A stretch of 64,000 nucleotides of DNA from Bog-752 sp963799395 (GCA_963799395.1 CAWCWZ010000040.1:1-64000); one strand, 5' to 3'. Counted from the stretch's first letter, positions 18,135 to 27,991 are shown. Made by a program: numbers and translations. Notes: generated from the letters alone by a model not told the origin.

Positions 18135-18964
18135 CCGGGCGCCGGCTCCGGCGCTTCGAGCACGACGCAGCGCCATTCGCCCTCCGCGTCGGTGCGGCGC
18201 CGGCGGTAGCCGCCGAAGGCGGCAAGAGCCGGCGCCACCTGCTCTTCGAGGAGACCGGCCAGCACGACGAAGCGCGGCGCTTCGCCGGTGACGCGCGCCC
18301 GCATGCAGCGCTCGCCGAGGGCGATGATCGGGGTGAGCGCGATGTTGGCGACCACGATGTCGGCCTGCGGCAGCTCGATCGCCCCGTCGGTCACGTCGGC
18401 GCCGAACAGCAGCGGCCGCAGGCCGTTGCGACGCGCGTTCTCTTCGGCGATCACGAGCGCCGCGGGGTCGTAGTCGAAGGCGAAGACCGGCGCGAAGCCC
18501 AGCCTCATGGCCGCCAGCGCCAGCACGCCCGTGCCGGTACCGGCGTCGAGCAGCGAGCCGCGCGGCAGGTCGGCGAGCGCCGCGAGGCACTGGCGGGTGG
18601 TCGCGTGCGAGCCCGTGCCGAAGGCCATGCCCACGTCGATGATCACATCGAAGGTGCCGGGCAGCGGTGTGGACCACGGCGGCCGCACGGTCACGCCGCC
18701 GACGGTGACCGGGTGGTGGAACGTGCGCCATTGCTCCTCCCAGTCGCCTTCTTCGGGCTCGACGAAGAGGCGGCCGAGTCCGCGCAGCGCGGCGACCGCG
18801 CCGCCGCGCTCGGCGGCGGCGTAGGCCTCGGCCGTGAGCCAGAAGGTGACCGTGGGCAGGCGCTCCTGCCAGCCGACGCCCAGATCGAGCAGCACGTCGA
18901 CCAGCTCGTCGTAGCGGTCGTCGGCGATCTCGACCGTGCAGCGCTTGAAGGGCACGGCGGTCAC
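18131..18964 (-). CDS. prmA: Ribosomal protein L11 methyltransferase
   Basis: SAM-dependent trimethylation of ribosomal protein L11, 277 residues. An N-terminal L11-recognition domain of about 90 residues is followed by AFGTGSHATT and the SAM loop LLDAGTGTGVLALAA, then IVVANIALTPI. The GTG at 18964 overlaps the dnaJ stop (GTGA) and is preferred; a second GTG lies three codons in. It is in the conserved hrcA-dnaJ-prmA order. No rsmE follows it, unlike most relatives. Confidence 0.94.
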   Translation of the reverse strand: MTAVPFKRCTVEIADDRYDELVDVLLDLGVGWQERLPTVTFWLTAEAYAAAERGGAVAALRGLGRLFVEPEEGDWEEQWRTFHHPVTVGGVTVRPPWSTPLPGTFDVIIDVGMAFGTGSHATTRQCLAALADLPRGSLLDAGTGTGVLALAAMRLGFAPVFAFDYDPAALVIAEENARRNGLRPLLFGADVTDGAIELPQADIVVANIALTPIIALGERCMRARVTGEAPRFVVLAGLLEEQVAPALAAFGGYRRRRTDAEGEWRCVVLEAPEPAPG

Positions 18965-20112
18965 TGCCTGAAGGCGGCGCGCAGCTTGTCGAGGAAGCCC
19001 TCGTCGGGCTGGTAGTTCTTGTCGGTCGACAGCTCCTCGAAGCGCTGCAGCACCTCGCGCTGCTCGTCGCTCAGATGACGCGGCACCGTGACGTTCAGCA
19101 CGACGCGCAGGTCGCCGCGGCCGTAACCCTGGAGCGCCGGCACGCCGCGGTTGCGAAACACCTTGACGTCGCCGGGCTGGCTGCCGGCCGGCAGCTTGAG
19201 CTCGATGTCGCCGTCGAGCGCCGGCACGACCGTCTTCGTGCCCAGGGCGGCGTCGACCATGGTCAGGTCGAGGCGGTACACGAGGTCGTCGCCGTCGCGC
19301 ACGAAGTGCGGGTCGGGACGCACGCGCGCCAGCACGTAGAGGTCGCCCGGCCGGGCGCCGGGGCCGCCGGCGCCGCCCTCGCCGGTGAGCCGCAGCCGCT
19401 GGCCGTGAGCGATGCCGGCCGGCACCTCGACCGTCACCGTGCGGGTGGCCCGCCGGCGACCGGTGCCGCGACACTTCTCGCAGGGCTCGCGCACGATCGT
19501 GCCCTCACCGCGGCACACGCTGCAGGTGCTGGTGCGGATGAACTGCCCAAAGCCACCCAGCGAGCTGACCTCGCGCGTGCGGCCGGTGCCGCCGCACTGG
19601 GGACAGCTCTCGCGACCGGTGCCCGGCTTGGCGCCACTGCCGCCGCAGGTCTCGCAGGCGACGTCGGCGCGCACTTCGACGTCGCGCGACACGCCGAAGA
19701 CCGCCTCGACCAGGTCGAGCTCGACCTCGGTCTCGACGTCGTCGCCCCGCGGCGAGCCGGCCATGGCCGAGGCGCCCCAGGGGCCGCTCGCCCCGGCGCC
19801 GCGCAGCACCGAACCGAACGGGTCGCCGCCGAAGAACACGTCGAACAGGTCGGCGAAGCCGAACTGCGAGAAGTCGGGCACGGCCTGGCCCCGCAGACCG
19901 TCGAACCCGTAGCGGTCGTAGGCCGCCCGCGTCTGGTCGTTGGAGAGCACTTCGTAGGCCTCGGCCAGCTCCTTGAACCGGGACTCGGCCTCGGGGTCGT
20001 CGGGGTTCACGTCGGGGTGAAACTGCCGCGCGAGCTTGCGGAACGACTTCTTGATCTCGGCGTCGTCGGCGTCGCGACCGACACCGAGCACGTCGTAGTA
20101 GTCGCGCTTCAT
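18961..20112 (-). CDS. dnaJ: Chaperone DnaJ
   Basis: Full-length type I DnaJ (Hsp40), 383 residues. The J domain with HPD is at residues 1-70, followed by a short G/F-rich stretch and four zinc repeats (CETCGGSG, CPQCGGTG, CSVCRGEG, CEKCRGTG). Two substrate-binding beta domains complete it. It stimulates DnaK ATPase and delivers unfolded clients. The start lies directly after the hrcA stop. No dnaK or grpE occurs in the cluster, so the partner must be elsewhere. Confidence 0.97.
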   Translation of the reverse strand: MKRDYYDVLGVGRDADDAEIKKSFRKLARQFHPDVNPDDPEAESRFKELAEAYEVLSNDQTRAAYDRYGFDGLRGQAVPDFSQFGFADLFDVFFGGDPFGSVLRGAGASGPWGASAMAGSPRGDDVETEVELDLVEAVFGVSRDVEVRADVACETCGGSGAKPGTGRESCPQCGGTGRTREVSSLGGFGQFIRTSTCSVCRGEGTIVREPCEKCRGTGRRRATRTVTVEVPAGIAHGQRLRLTGEGGAGGPGARPGDLYVLARVRPDPHFVRDGDDLVYRLDLTMVDAALGTKTVVPALDGDIELKLPAGSQPGDVKVFRNRGVPALQGYGRGDLRVVLNVTVPRHLSDEQREVLQRFEELSTDKNYQPDEGFLDKLRAAFRQ

Positions 20113-21129
20113 CTACCAGGTCTCTTCGAGCAGTGAGCTGAGCGTGACCGCGGCGCCGCGCACGGCGGCGATGGCGGTGTGGTAGTCCATACGGGTCGGC
20201 CCCAGGACGCTCACCGTGCCGAGGTTGCGGTTGGCGACCCCGTAGGTGGCGCCCACGAGCGAGCAGTCCGCGAGCGACGGGTCGCCGATCTCGCGGCCGA
20301 TGCGCAGGTACAGGTCGGGGCCGCGCAGCGCCTCGGAGAGGAGCTGCAGCAGGTTGTAGCGTTCCTCGAGCAGGCCGACGATGTCGTTCAGATGGCCCGC
20401 GCCCTGCTCGGTCAGGCGCTCGAGCAGCCGGGCGGTGCCGCCCAGGTGCAGGCCGTCGGCGTCCTGTCCGACCACGATCTCGAAGGCCGGCCGCAGCGCG
20501 GCCAGGAAGGCGCGCTCCTGAAGCCCGAGCTCGGCGCTCGAAAAGGCCGAGTCGATCACCCGCGTGCCGATCTGTTTGCCGGTCAGCCGTTCGTTCAGGT
20601 AGACGCGGGCGAAGTCGGCGAGCCCTTCGTCGATGGGACGCTCGACGCGCACGACGCGCTTGGTCACGCGGCCGGTCGTGGTGATCACCACGACCATCAC
20701 GACATGCGGCTGCAGCGACAGCACCTCGATGTGGCGGATGGCGGTCGCCGCGAACGAGGGCGCCGAGACGATGGCCAGGAGCTCCGTGGCCCGGGAGAGG
20801 GCCTCGGCGGTCACCTCGAGAGCCTCGTCGATCTCGCTGCGCACCGCGGCGTGGTCGAGCGGCAGGGCCTGGGCGTCGTGATGTTCCTTGACGATCGTGT
20901 CGACGTAGTACCGGTAGCCGGCGTCGGTCGGCACCCGGCCCGCCGAGGTATGCGGATGATCGAGCAGGCCGAGCTCCTCGAGAGCCGCCAGGTCGTTGCG
21001 GATGGTCGACGACGCGATACCGAACGTCTGCGACTCGAACAGCAGCCGCGAGGGCACCGGCGAGCCCGAGGCGATGAACTCCTCGACCACCGCTCCCAGG
21101 ACCAGCTCCTGTCTCGGTGTCAGAGCCAC
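20113..21129 (-). CDS. hrcA: Heat-inducible transcription repressor HrcA
   Basis: Repressor of class I heat-shock genes, 338 residues. The N-terminal winged helix contains SSTIRNDLAALEELG and the typical HTSAGRVPTDAGYR follows it; the rest is a GAF-like dimerisation/sensing domain. It normally binds CIRCE inverted repeats (TTAGCACTC-N9-GAGTGCTAA). I see no CIRCE here: hrcA begins immediately after the hemW stop, so the controlled promoter is further upstream or at groESL/dnaK elsewhere. Confidence 0.96.
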   Translation of the reverse strand: MALTPRQELVLGAVVEEFIASGSPVPSRLLFESQTFGIASSTIRNDLAALEELGLLDHPHTSAGRVPTDAGYRYYVDTIVKEHHDAQALPLDHAAVRSEIDEALEVTAEALSRATELLAIVSAPSFAATAIRHIEVLSLQPHVVMVVVITTTGRVTKRVVRVERPIDEGLADFARVYLNERLTGKQIGTRVIDSAFSSAELGLQERAFLAALRPAFEIVVGQDADGLHLGGTARLLERLTEQGAGHLNDIVGLLEERYNLLQLLSEALRGPDLYLRIGREIGDPSLADCSLVGATYGVANRNLGTVSVLGPTRMDYHTAIAAVRGAAVTLSSLLEETW

Positions 21130-22513
21130 TCATGCCTCCAGAAACGAAGAATCGCGAAACAGGCGTACGCAGACCCCGCTGGCCACGTACCGCCCCTTTC
21201 GCGTCACCCGAAGTGTACCACCAGCGAGCGAGACCAATCCAGCGCCGGCGAGCGCCGGCAGGGCGCCTTCGTCGATCACCCCGGCGAGCGCCGCGAGCGG
21301 CAGCCGTTCGCCGGTGCGGGCGGCGAGCAGGAGGCGCTCGCGGGCGCGCACCGCGCCCGTGAGCGCCTCCTGCTCGCGGGGCGGCTCGTCGCCGGCTTCG
21401 AGCGCGTCCAGATAGGCTTCGACGTCGGGCAGATCGCGCCGTCGCACGCCGGCGACGGTGCCCACCGCCCCGGGCCCGATGCCCAGGTAGTCGCGACCCC
21501 GCCAGACCGCACTGTTGTGGCAGCAGCGGTGGCCCGGGCGGGCGAAGTTGCTGACCTCGTACCACTCGTAGCCGAGCCTGCCGAGGCCGGCGACGATGCG
21601 CCGGTACATGGCCGCCGCCGTCTCGTCGTCGGGCAGCTCCGGCGCCCCCCAGCCCATCCGCCCGGCGTCGCTCAGGGCCACGCGGGCGTCGAGCACCGTG
21701 CCGGGCACGAGCGAGAGCTCGTAGTACGACACGTGGTCGGGCCGCAGCCGCGCGACGGTCTCGAGCTCGGTCTCGATGTCGGCCGGCCCCTGGCCCGGCA
21801 GGCCGAAGATCAGGTCGACCCCGAGACCGGGAGCGCCTTGCCGCCCGGTGGCCGCCGGTCGCGGCTCAGGGACATCGCCCGCCCGCCCGGCACTGCCGGG
21901 CGGCGTGCCGGGAGCACCGACACCGGCCGCCCGCAGCCGCGCGAAGGCCGCCCGCCGGATCGGCGCTGCCGCGCCGACCCAGGGCCGCGCGCAGGCGGCC
22001 GTCGAAGCTCTGCACACCGAGCGACACCCGCAGCCGCCGGGCCGCGGCCCAGGCGGCATACGCGGAGGTGACGTCTTCGGGGTTCGTCTCGACCGTCACC
22101 TCGGCCCGCGGCGTGAGGAGCGGCTCGAGCGGCGCCAGGAGCCGCTCGAGCCGCTCCTCACCGAGCAGCGACGGCGTGCCGCCGCCCACGAACACCGTCT
22201 CGAGGCTGCGCACGCCGCAGCGCTGGCGCTCGCGCCGCCACTCCTCGGAGACGGCGTCGACGAAGCGGTCGAGCAGGCGCTCGCGAGCCCCGGCCGTGTC
22301 CGCCGGCGGGGGGGTGCCGGCGCCGGCTCCCGCCGGTGACCCGGCGCCGCCCGCGACCGCGCGACCCACCGGCACCGAGGAGAACTCGCAGTAGTCGCAG
22401 CGCTCGGCGCAGAACGGCACGTGGATGTAGAGGTGGCGCGGGGCGGGGGCGGCGTCCCGCCGCCCCCGCCCCGCGCCGGCCGCCGCAGCGGCGCCCGCCG
22501 GCGCCGCGCTCAC
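21130..22513 (-). CDS. hemW: HemW-like radical SAM heme chaperone (frameshifted)
   Basis: Member of the coproporphyrinogen-oxidase-like family now known as HemW, which binds heme and inserts it into respiratory proteins. The radical SAM motif is CAERCDYC, lacking the fourth Cys of true HemN. Further motifs are GGGTPS, TVETNPE and GVDLIFGLPGQ, and a C-terminal HemN_C region. The GTG start overlaps the lepA stop (GTGA). An Ala/Gly/Pro insertion lies shortly after the cluster motif. One extra base near 21970 breaks the frame; both halves are otherwise complete. Confidence 0.87.
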
Positions 22514-24332
22514 GACCTGTCCTTGCCCTCGGCGTCGAGCTCGAGCACCGCCAGGAAGGCGTCCTGGGGCACCTCGACGGTGCCGATCTGCTTCATGCGC
22601 TTCTTGCCTTCCTTCTGCTTTTCGAGGAGCTTGCGCTTGCGGCTGATGTCGCCGCCGTAGCACTTGGCGATCACGTCCTTGCGGCGCGCCTTGACCGTCT
22701 CGCGGGCCACGACCCGGCTGCCGATGGCCGCCTGGATGGCGACCTCGAACAGCTGGCGCGGGATCTTCTGGCGCAGTTTCTCGACCAGGGCCCGGCCGCG
22801 CACCGGCGCGCGCTCCCGAGGCACGATCAGCGAGAGCGCGTCGACCGGCTCGCCGGCCAGCAGGATGTCGAGCTTGCACGAGGTCGCCGACGCGGTAGCC
22901 CCAGAACTCGTAGTCGAGCGAGGCGTAGCCCCGCGTGCGGCTCTTGAGCTGGTCGAAGAAGTCGATCACGATCTCGCCGAGGGGGAGCTGGTAGTGCATC
23001 TCGACGCGCTCGGGCGAGAGGTACTTCATGTCGACGAAGTCGGCAGCGCCGCCCCTGGCACAGCTCCATGACGGTGCCCACGAACTCGGTCGGCAGAATG
23101 ACCGAGGCGGCGACGTAAGGCTCCTCGACGTGGTCGATACGCGCCACGTCGGGCATCTCGGCGGGGTTGCGCACCGGCACCATGGCGCCGTCGGTGAGAA
23201 CGACGTGGTACTCGACGTTGGGCGTCGTCGTGATCAGCTCGAGGTCGTACTCGCGCTCGAGGCGCTCGCGCACGATGTCCATGTGCAAGAGGCCGAGAAA
23301 GCCGCAGCGAAAGCCGAAGCCGAGCGCCTGCGAGGTCTCGGGCTCCCACGTACAGGGCGGCGTCGTTCAGGGTGAGCTTCTCGAGCGCGTCGCGCAGCTC
23401 GCCGAACTCGTCGCCCTCGGTCGGGAACAGGCCGCAGAAGACCATGGGATGGACGACCTTGTAGCCCGGCAGACGGCTCGGCGGCGGGGCGCTTGAGGGC
23501 GGTGATGGTGTCGCCCACGCGCACCTGGGCCACCTCTTTGACGCCGGTGATGATGTAGCCGACCTCGCCGGTCTCGAGCCGTGCCGACCGGCACCATCTC
23601 GGGACCGAAGTAGCCGAGCTCCTCGACCTCGACGCGCTGGCCGGTGCCCATCATCTGCACCATCTCGCGACGCGCGAACGAGCCGTCGACGACGCGCACG
23701 TAGGCGACCACGCCGCGGTACTGGTCGTACTGCGAGTCGAAGACCAGCGCCCGCGAGGGCGCCTCGGGGTCGCCGCCGGGGCGCGGCGTGCGCGCCACGA
23801 CGGCTTCGAGCACGTCTTCGACGCCCACGCCGGTCTTGGCCGACACGCAGAGCAGCTCGTCGCGGGTGGCCCCGGTCAGCTCGTGCACCTCGAGCTCGGT
23901 CTCGGCCACGTCGGAGGCCGGCAGGTCGATCTTGTTGAGCACCGGGATGATCTCGAGGTCGTTGTCGATGGCGAGGTAGGCGTTGGCCACGGTCTGGGCC
24001 TCGACGCCCTGGGTGGTGTCGACCACGAGGACGGCGCTCTCGCAGGCGGCCAGCGAGCGCGAGACCTCGTAGGTGAAGTCGACGTGGCCGGGGGTGTCGA
24101 TCAGGTTGAGCTGGTAGGTCTGGCCGTCGCGCGCCTTGTAGTCGATGCGCACGGCCTGGGCCTTGATGGTGATGCCGCGCTCGCGCTCGAGGTCCATGCG
24201 GTCGAGGAGCTGCTCCTTCATGTCGCGCGCCGTCACGGTGCCGGTGAGCTCGAGGATGCGGTCGGCCAGCGTCGACTTGCCGTGGTCGATGTGGGCGATG
24301 ATCGAGAAGTTGCGGATGTGGTCGAGGTCCAT
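22510..24332 (-). CDS. lepA: Elongation factor 4 (LepA), interrupted by five frame breaks
   Basis: Ribosome-associated GTPase (EF4). The N-terminus shows HIDHGKSTL (G1), RERGITIKAQ, DTPGHVDF (G3) and NKIDLP (G4). The C-terminal KMKQIG-type and QDAFLAVL segments are typical. Stepping through the frames recovers a nearly complete protein of about 600 residues, but the frame must move by one base at about 23579, 23476, 23346, 23051 and 22876, always in the same direction. The flanking residues match the family on both sides each time (for example GEVGYI, RLPGYK, EPETSQALGFG, KLDILLAGE). I treat it as one functional gene damaged by sequence error; genuine inactivation is the alternative. Confidence 0.85.
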
Positions 24333-24372
24333 CTCAGCTCTTAGCGTAGCAGAGGCGCCACCCGAGGCCCCG

Positions 24373-25976
24373 TCACGGCACCGCCTCGGTCTCCTCGGGC
24401 GGCGTGGGCAGCTCTGCGGCCGCGGCGCAGCAGGAGGTTCACCACCGACAGCTCCTCGACGCGCAGGAGCCGGGCGGCGCCCAGGTAGACCACGCCGCCG
24501 CAGCCGAACACCGCCACGACGACGACGGTGAGCGCCACGAGACCGTGGTCGGCAAACGACCGCAGGCCGTGCCACAGGGCAAAGGAGACGACGGCGAGGG
24601 CGGCCGAACAGACCAGGATCTTCCCCAGGCTGACGAGGATGCGGCGGCCGTCGACGTACTCGATCTGGCGGCGCATGAGCACGAGCAGGGCGACGAAGTT
24701 GAAGAGCGACACGATCGAGGTCGACAGCACGATGCCGCGGGCGCCGAGCGAGGGATACAGGGCCCAGTCGAGCAGCGCGTTCAGGGCCAAGGTTGACGAG
24801 ACCGACGTAGAGCGGCAGCCAGGGGCGCTGCAGGCTCTGAAAGCCGCGGTTGAACATGACGTTGACGTTGGCGAAGGCCATGCCGAGCGTGAAGAAGGCG
24901 AGGATGGGCGCCACCGCCGCCGTGTCGACCGCCGTGAACTGCCCGTGCTGGTAGATGAGCTGCACGATCGAGTGGGGCACGACCACGAACCAGGCGACGA
25001 ACGGCAGCGAGACGAAGAAGATCTGGCGCACGCCGAGCGACAGCGTCTCGCGAAAGCGCGTCATGTCGAGGTCGGCCGCGTAGCGCGACAGAGTCGGGAA
25101 CAGCACCGTGCCGATGGTGATCGCGAACATGCCCTGCGGAAGCTGGTAGAGGCGGAACGCGTAGTTGATCTGGGCGGCGGCGTGGTCGCTCACGAACTGG
25201 GCGAAGAAGAAGTCGACGAGGGCGTTGAAGTTGAGGATGCCGAGGGTGATCGTGACCGGCACCATGAGCACCAGCACACGGGTCAGCAGGGGGTCGCGCC
25301 AGGCGAAGCTGAGGCGCCACCTGAGGTCGACGCGATGCAGCGAGGGCAGCAGCAGCAGCAGCTGGGCGACGGTGCCGAAGAACGTGCCCCAGACGAGGGC
25401 GTAGATGCCGAGCTTGCCGGGGCCCGAAAAGAGCACGATGAAGGCGATGATGACGAGGTTCCAGACGATCGACACGACCGCCGGCATGGTGAAGCGCTCG
25501 TAGGAGTAGAGCACGCCGATCACCACGCCCGACACGCTGAACAGCAGCACCGTGGGCAACAGGATGCGCAGCATCTCGACGGCGAGGTGGCTCACGTAGG
25601 GCTGGTCGGCGAACTGCGGGAAGAAGACCTTGACGATCAGGGGCGCCGCCACCATGAGCAGCAGCGTGACCGAGCCGACCACGACCACCATGAAACTGAG
25701 CAGCGACGAGGCCAGCTTGTAGGCGCGTTCGCGCTCGCCCTTCGAGAAGAGACCGGTGAAGACCGGCACGAAGGCGGCGCTGACCGCGGCGTCGGCGACG
25801 AGCTGGCGGATGAGGTTGGGGATGACGGCGACCGAGGCGAACGTGTTGAGCTGGACGCTCACGCCGAAGGCGTTGGCCGTGAGGATCTCGCGGGCGACCC
25901 CCACGATCCGCGAGATGCCGGTCGCGCCGGCCACGACCACGGCCGCCCAGGCGAGCCTCTTCTGTCTCTCAGTCAC
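24373..25976 (-). CDS. murJ: Lipid II flippase MurJ (frameshifted)
   Basis: MOP-superfamily flippase moving lipid II across the cytoplasmic membrane, about 530 residues with roughly 14 helices. N-terminal SRIVGVAREIL and the PNLIRQLVADAAVSAAFVPV region are diagnostic. One extra base near 24788 separates the first about 395 residues from the remainder (ALNALLDWAL onward). A second near 24412 would restore a natural tail ending ELPTPPEETEAVP at 24373; without it the frame runs to 24341. The start is a GTG with no strong Shine-Dalgarno. It lies immediately upstream of lepA and divergent from rpsT. Confidence 0.85.
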
Positions 25977-26011
25977 TGGTCATAGTTCGCCGGGAGGGTG
26001 GCCTTGCCTGT

Positions 26012-26067
26012 GCCCGCCGGCCGGAGCGGTCGTCGTACGGAAGGCTTGACCGCCCCGGCCGGCGGGC
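26012..26067. repeat. 20-bp inverted repeat between murJ and rpsT
   Basis: Arms at 26012-26031 and 26048-26067 (GCCCGCCGGCCGGAGCGGTC and a complement with one mismatch) around a 16-nt loop. It lies in the divergent promoter region, not at a gene end, and has no U-tract. It may be a regulatory element or a strong leader hairpin. Confidence 0.6.
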
Positions 26068-26100
26068 AAAACAGCGACCTAGTGTAGCAGACCGGCGAGC

Positions 26101-26130
26101 TTGCCCGGCTCGCGGCGGCTGTGCTACCAT
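26101..26130 (+). promoter_or_regulatory. Candidate rpsT promoter
   Basis: TTGCCC (-35, 26101-26106), 18-nt spacer, extended -10 TGCTACCAT with TACCAT at 26125-26130. Initiation would fall near 26137, giving a leader of about 50 nt before rpsT. Confidence 0.45.
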
Positions 26131-26185
26131 CACACGCCTGCTCGCAAGGGGCGAGCGGCCGAAGCCCCGACCACGAAGGACCGAC

Positions 26186-26452
26186 GTGCCCAACATCAAG
26201 CAGCAGAAGAAGCGCGTACGCCTGGCCGTCAAGCAGCGGCTCCGCAACCGGCAGGTCAAGTCGAGCATCCACAGCCTGTTCCGCAAGCTCGAGACCAGCC
26301 TCGCCGACGACGATCAGGCGGCCACGACGGTCGTCGTGGCGCAGCTCACGTCGACCATCGACAAGGCCGCGGCCAAGGGCGTCATCCATGCCAACAACGC
26401 GGCCCGCAAGAAGAGCCGCGTCGCGCGCATGGTCGCCGGCCCCACGGCCTGA
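26186..26452 (+). CDS. rpsT: 30S ribosomal protein S20
   Basis: Primary 16S rRNA-binding protein, 88 residues, highly basic and helical. The N-terminal PNIKQQKKRVR and C-terminal HANNAARKKSRVAR are diagnostic. The GTG start is preceded by AAGGA. It is a single gene on the plus strand, convergent with holA, within the conserved holA-rpsT-lepA neighbourhood. Confidence 0.97.
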   Translation: MPNIKQQKKRVRLAVKQRLRNRQVKSSIHSLFRKLETSLADDDQAATTVVVAQLTSTIDKAAAKGVIHANNAARKKSRVARMVAGPTA

Positions 26453-26494
26453 CGACCGCCCCACCGCCCGACGATCGCCTCGCGTCCCGCCGCT

Positions 26495-26512
26495 GTTCGC
26501 CGGCCGGCGAAC
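26495..26512. terminator. Palindrome between convergent rpsT and holA
   Basis: A perfect 18-nt palindrome GTTCGCCGGCCGGCGAAC in the 81-nt space between two gene ends. No U-tract follows; a bidirectional hairpin terminator is the likeliest role. Confidence 0.4.
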
Positions 26513-26533
26513 GGCCCCGCCGGGCCGGTCTGC

Positions 26534-27520
26534 CTACCGGGCCCCCAGCACCCGTCCGAGGGCGAGCTCCAGACTGAACTCGGGATCGAGCTCGCTGCCG
26601 CCCACCATCGCCGCCTGCGCGTCGGCGAGCGCCGCCAGGGCGCGCTCGAGCGTGCGGCGCTCAAAGCGATCGCGCTGCTCGAGCAGCTTCTGGGCGGTGA
26701 ACGGCTTGATGCCGAGCGTGGCGGCGACCTCCGGAGCCGGCATCTCGTGGGGCAGGTCCATCACGCTCGAGAGCTGCCCGACGTAGCGCACGAGCGAGTA
26801 GAGCGTCGAGCGCGCCACCTCGCCGGAGCTCTTGCCGCCGCCGGCGAACAACCCTTCGAGCACCCGGAACGCGGCGGCCGCGTCGCGCTTGCCGACGGCG
26901 TCGGTGAGCTCGTAGATGCGGGCGTCGAGGGTCGGCGAGCAGATCTCGTCGATGTCGCCGCGCGTGACCGGCCGGCCCAGCGTGTAGGCGGCGAGCTTGG
27001 CGAGCTCGGTGTCGAGCAGATCGGAATCGGAGCCTACCTGGGCCACCAGGTGGCGGGCCTCGGCCGCGCCCAGGCGGGCGCCGCGCGCCCGAGCCTGCCC
27101 GCGGACCCACTCGGCCACGTCGGACTGCCTCTTGGGCAGATCGTAGCGCAGCACCTGACCGCCCTTCTCGAGGAGCTTCGTCAGGCGCTCGGTCTTGCGG
27201 AACGTCTCCCCCACCAGGGCGAGACAGACGCCGGGCACCGGGTCGGCGAGGTAGTCTGCCACGCGGTCGCGGTCGGCCGCCTTCCACTCGTGGGCAGAGG
27301 CCACCAGCAGCAGACGCGTGCCGAGTGTGAAGGTGGCCGTGTCGGCCGCCTGGATGACGTCGGCGGCGGCGTGGACGCGCCCGTCGAAGAGGCTGATGTT
27401 GAGGTCGCTCGCCGTCTGGTCGAAGACGCGCTTGCGCAGGCGCGCCGCGCTGCGCCGCACCTTGGGCTGGTCGGTGCCGCAGATGAGGTAGGCGGGCTTG
27501 AGGTCGGGGAGTTCGTCCAT
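26534..27520 (-). CDS. holA: DNA polymerase III subunit delta
   Basis: Clamp-loader delta subunit that opens the beta clamp, 328 residues. AAA+-like fold without a working Walker A, as expected for delta; PAYLICGTDQ near the start and the ISLFDG segment fit the family. The C-terminal collar domain includes SSVMDLPHEMPAPEVAATLG-type helices. The ATG at 27520 is preceded by AGGGG; the longer open frame upstream is not protein-like. It is divergent from the PLDc_N gene with about 20 nt between starts. Confidence 0.9.
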   Translation of the reverse strand: MDELPDLKPAYLICGTDQPKVRRSAARLRKRVFDQTASDLNISLFDGRVHAAADVIQAADTATFTLGTRLLLVASAHEWKAADRDRVADYLADPVPGVCLALVGETFRKTERLTKLLEKGGQVLRYDLPKRQSDVAEWVRGQARARGARLGAAEARHLVAQVGSDSDLLDTELAKLAAYTLGRPVTRGDIDEICSPTLDARIYELTDAVGKRDAAAAFRVLEGLFAGGGKSSGEVARSTLYSLVRYVGQLSSVMDLPHEMPAPEVAATLGIKPFTAQKLLEQRDRFERRTLERALAALADAQAAMVGGSELDPEFSLELALGRVLGAR

Positions 27521-27541
27521 GGGGACCCCTGATAGGATAGC

Positions 27542-27987
27542 ATGCGCCGCCGGCCCGGCGAGCGGCCGAGAGCCGGCCCGACCGGCGACGCGCGACGTCC
27601 GGCCGCCGCAGACGAGGAGGCTCCGATCGAGGCGTTTCTCTGCTTCGCAGCGCTCGCTGCGGCCCTTCACGCCACCGCCGCTGCCGAGACGCTCCGGCTC
27701 AACCCGGGCCTGCTCATCGCGCTCGCCGTGCTGGCCCTCGCCAACCTCGCTCTGATCGTCTGCGCGCTCGTCAGCCTCATCCCGCGACCGGCGGCCGGCG
27801 TGCGCTTTCACAACAAGTGGATCTGGGCGGCGCTGATCGTCCTCGTCAACTGGATCGGGCCGCTGGCCTACTTCGCCGTGGGACGCATCGACGTGCCCCT
27901 GCCCGACGACTCGGGCGCCGGCGACACACCCGCCGCCGAGCGCGCGGTGCGGGCCGTCGAGCTGCTCTACGGACCGCCGGAGCAGCG

Positions 27988-27991
<4 letters not shown>
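27542..27991 (+). CDS. PLDc_N-domain small membrane protein (YxlE-like)
   Basis: Small membrane protein with two helices and a PLDc_N (phospholipase D-nuclease N-terminal) motif, KWIWAALIVLVNWIGPLAYF, near the C-terminus. The open frame begins at ATG 27542, but its first 28 residues are Arg/Pro/Ala-rich and not protein-like. A strong GAGGAGG at 27614-27620 lies 5 nt before an in-frame ATC at 27626, where the hydrophobic protein really begins (IEAFLCFAAL), so an AUC start is possible. It overlaps the ABC ATPase gene by 4 nt. The trio resembles Bacillus yxlE-yxlF-yxlG. Confidence 0.75.

Noticed and set aside
22510..24332. Programmed +1 frameshifting as explanation for repeated +1 breaks
   Set aside because: The junctions share no slippery codon, stop codon or stimulatory structure, and occur several times within one gene.
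24528..25985. 485-codon plus-strand open frame opposite murJ
   Set aside because: Composition (His/Asp/Glu/Arg-rich) is the usual antisense shadow of a membrane protein gene in high-GC DNA.
20000..26185. CIRCE operator for HrcA
   Set aside because: No TTAGCACTC/GAGTGCTAA-like inverted repeat was seen near hrcA, lepA, murJ or rpsT.
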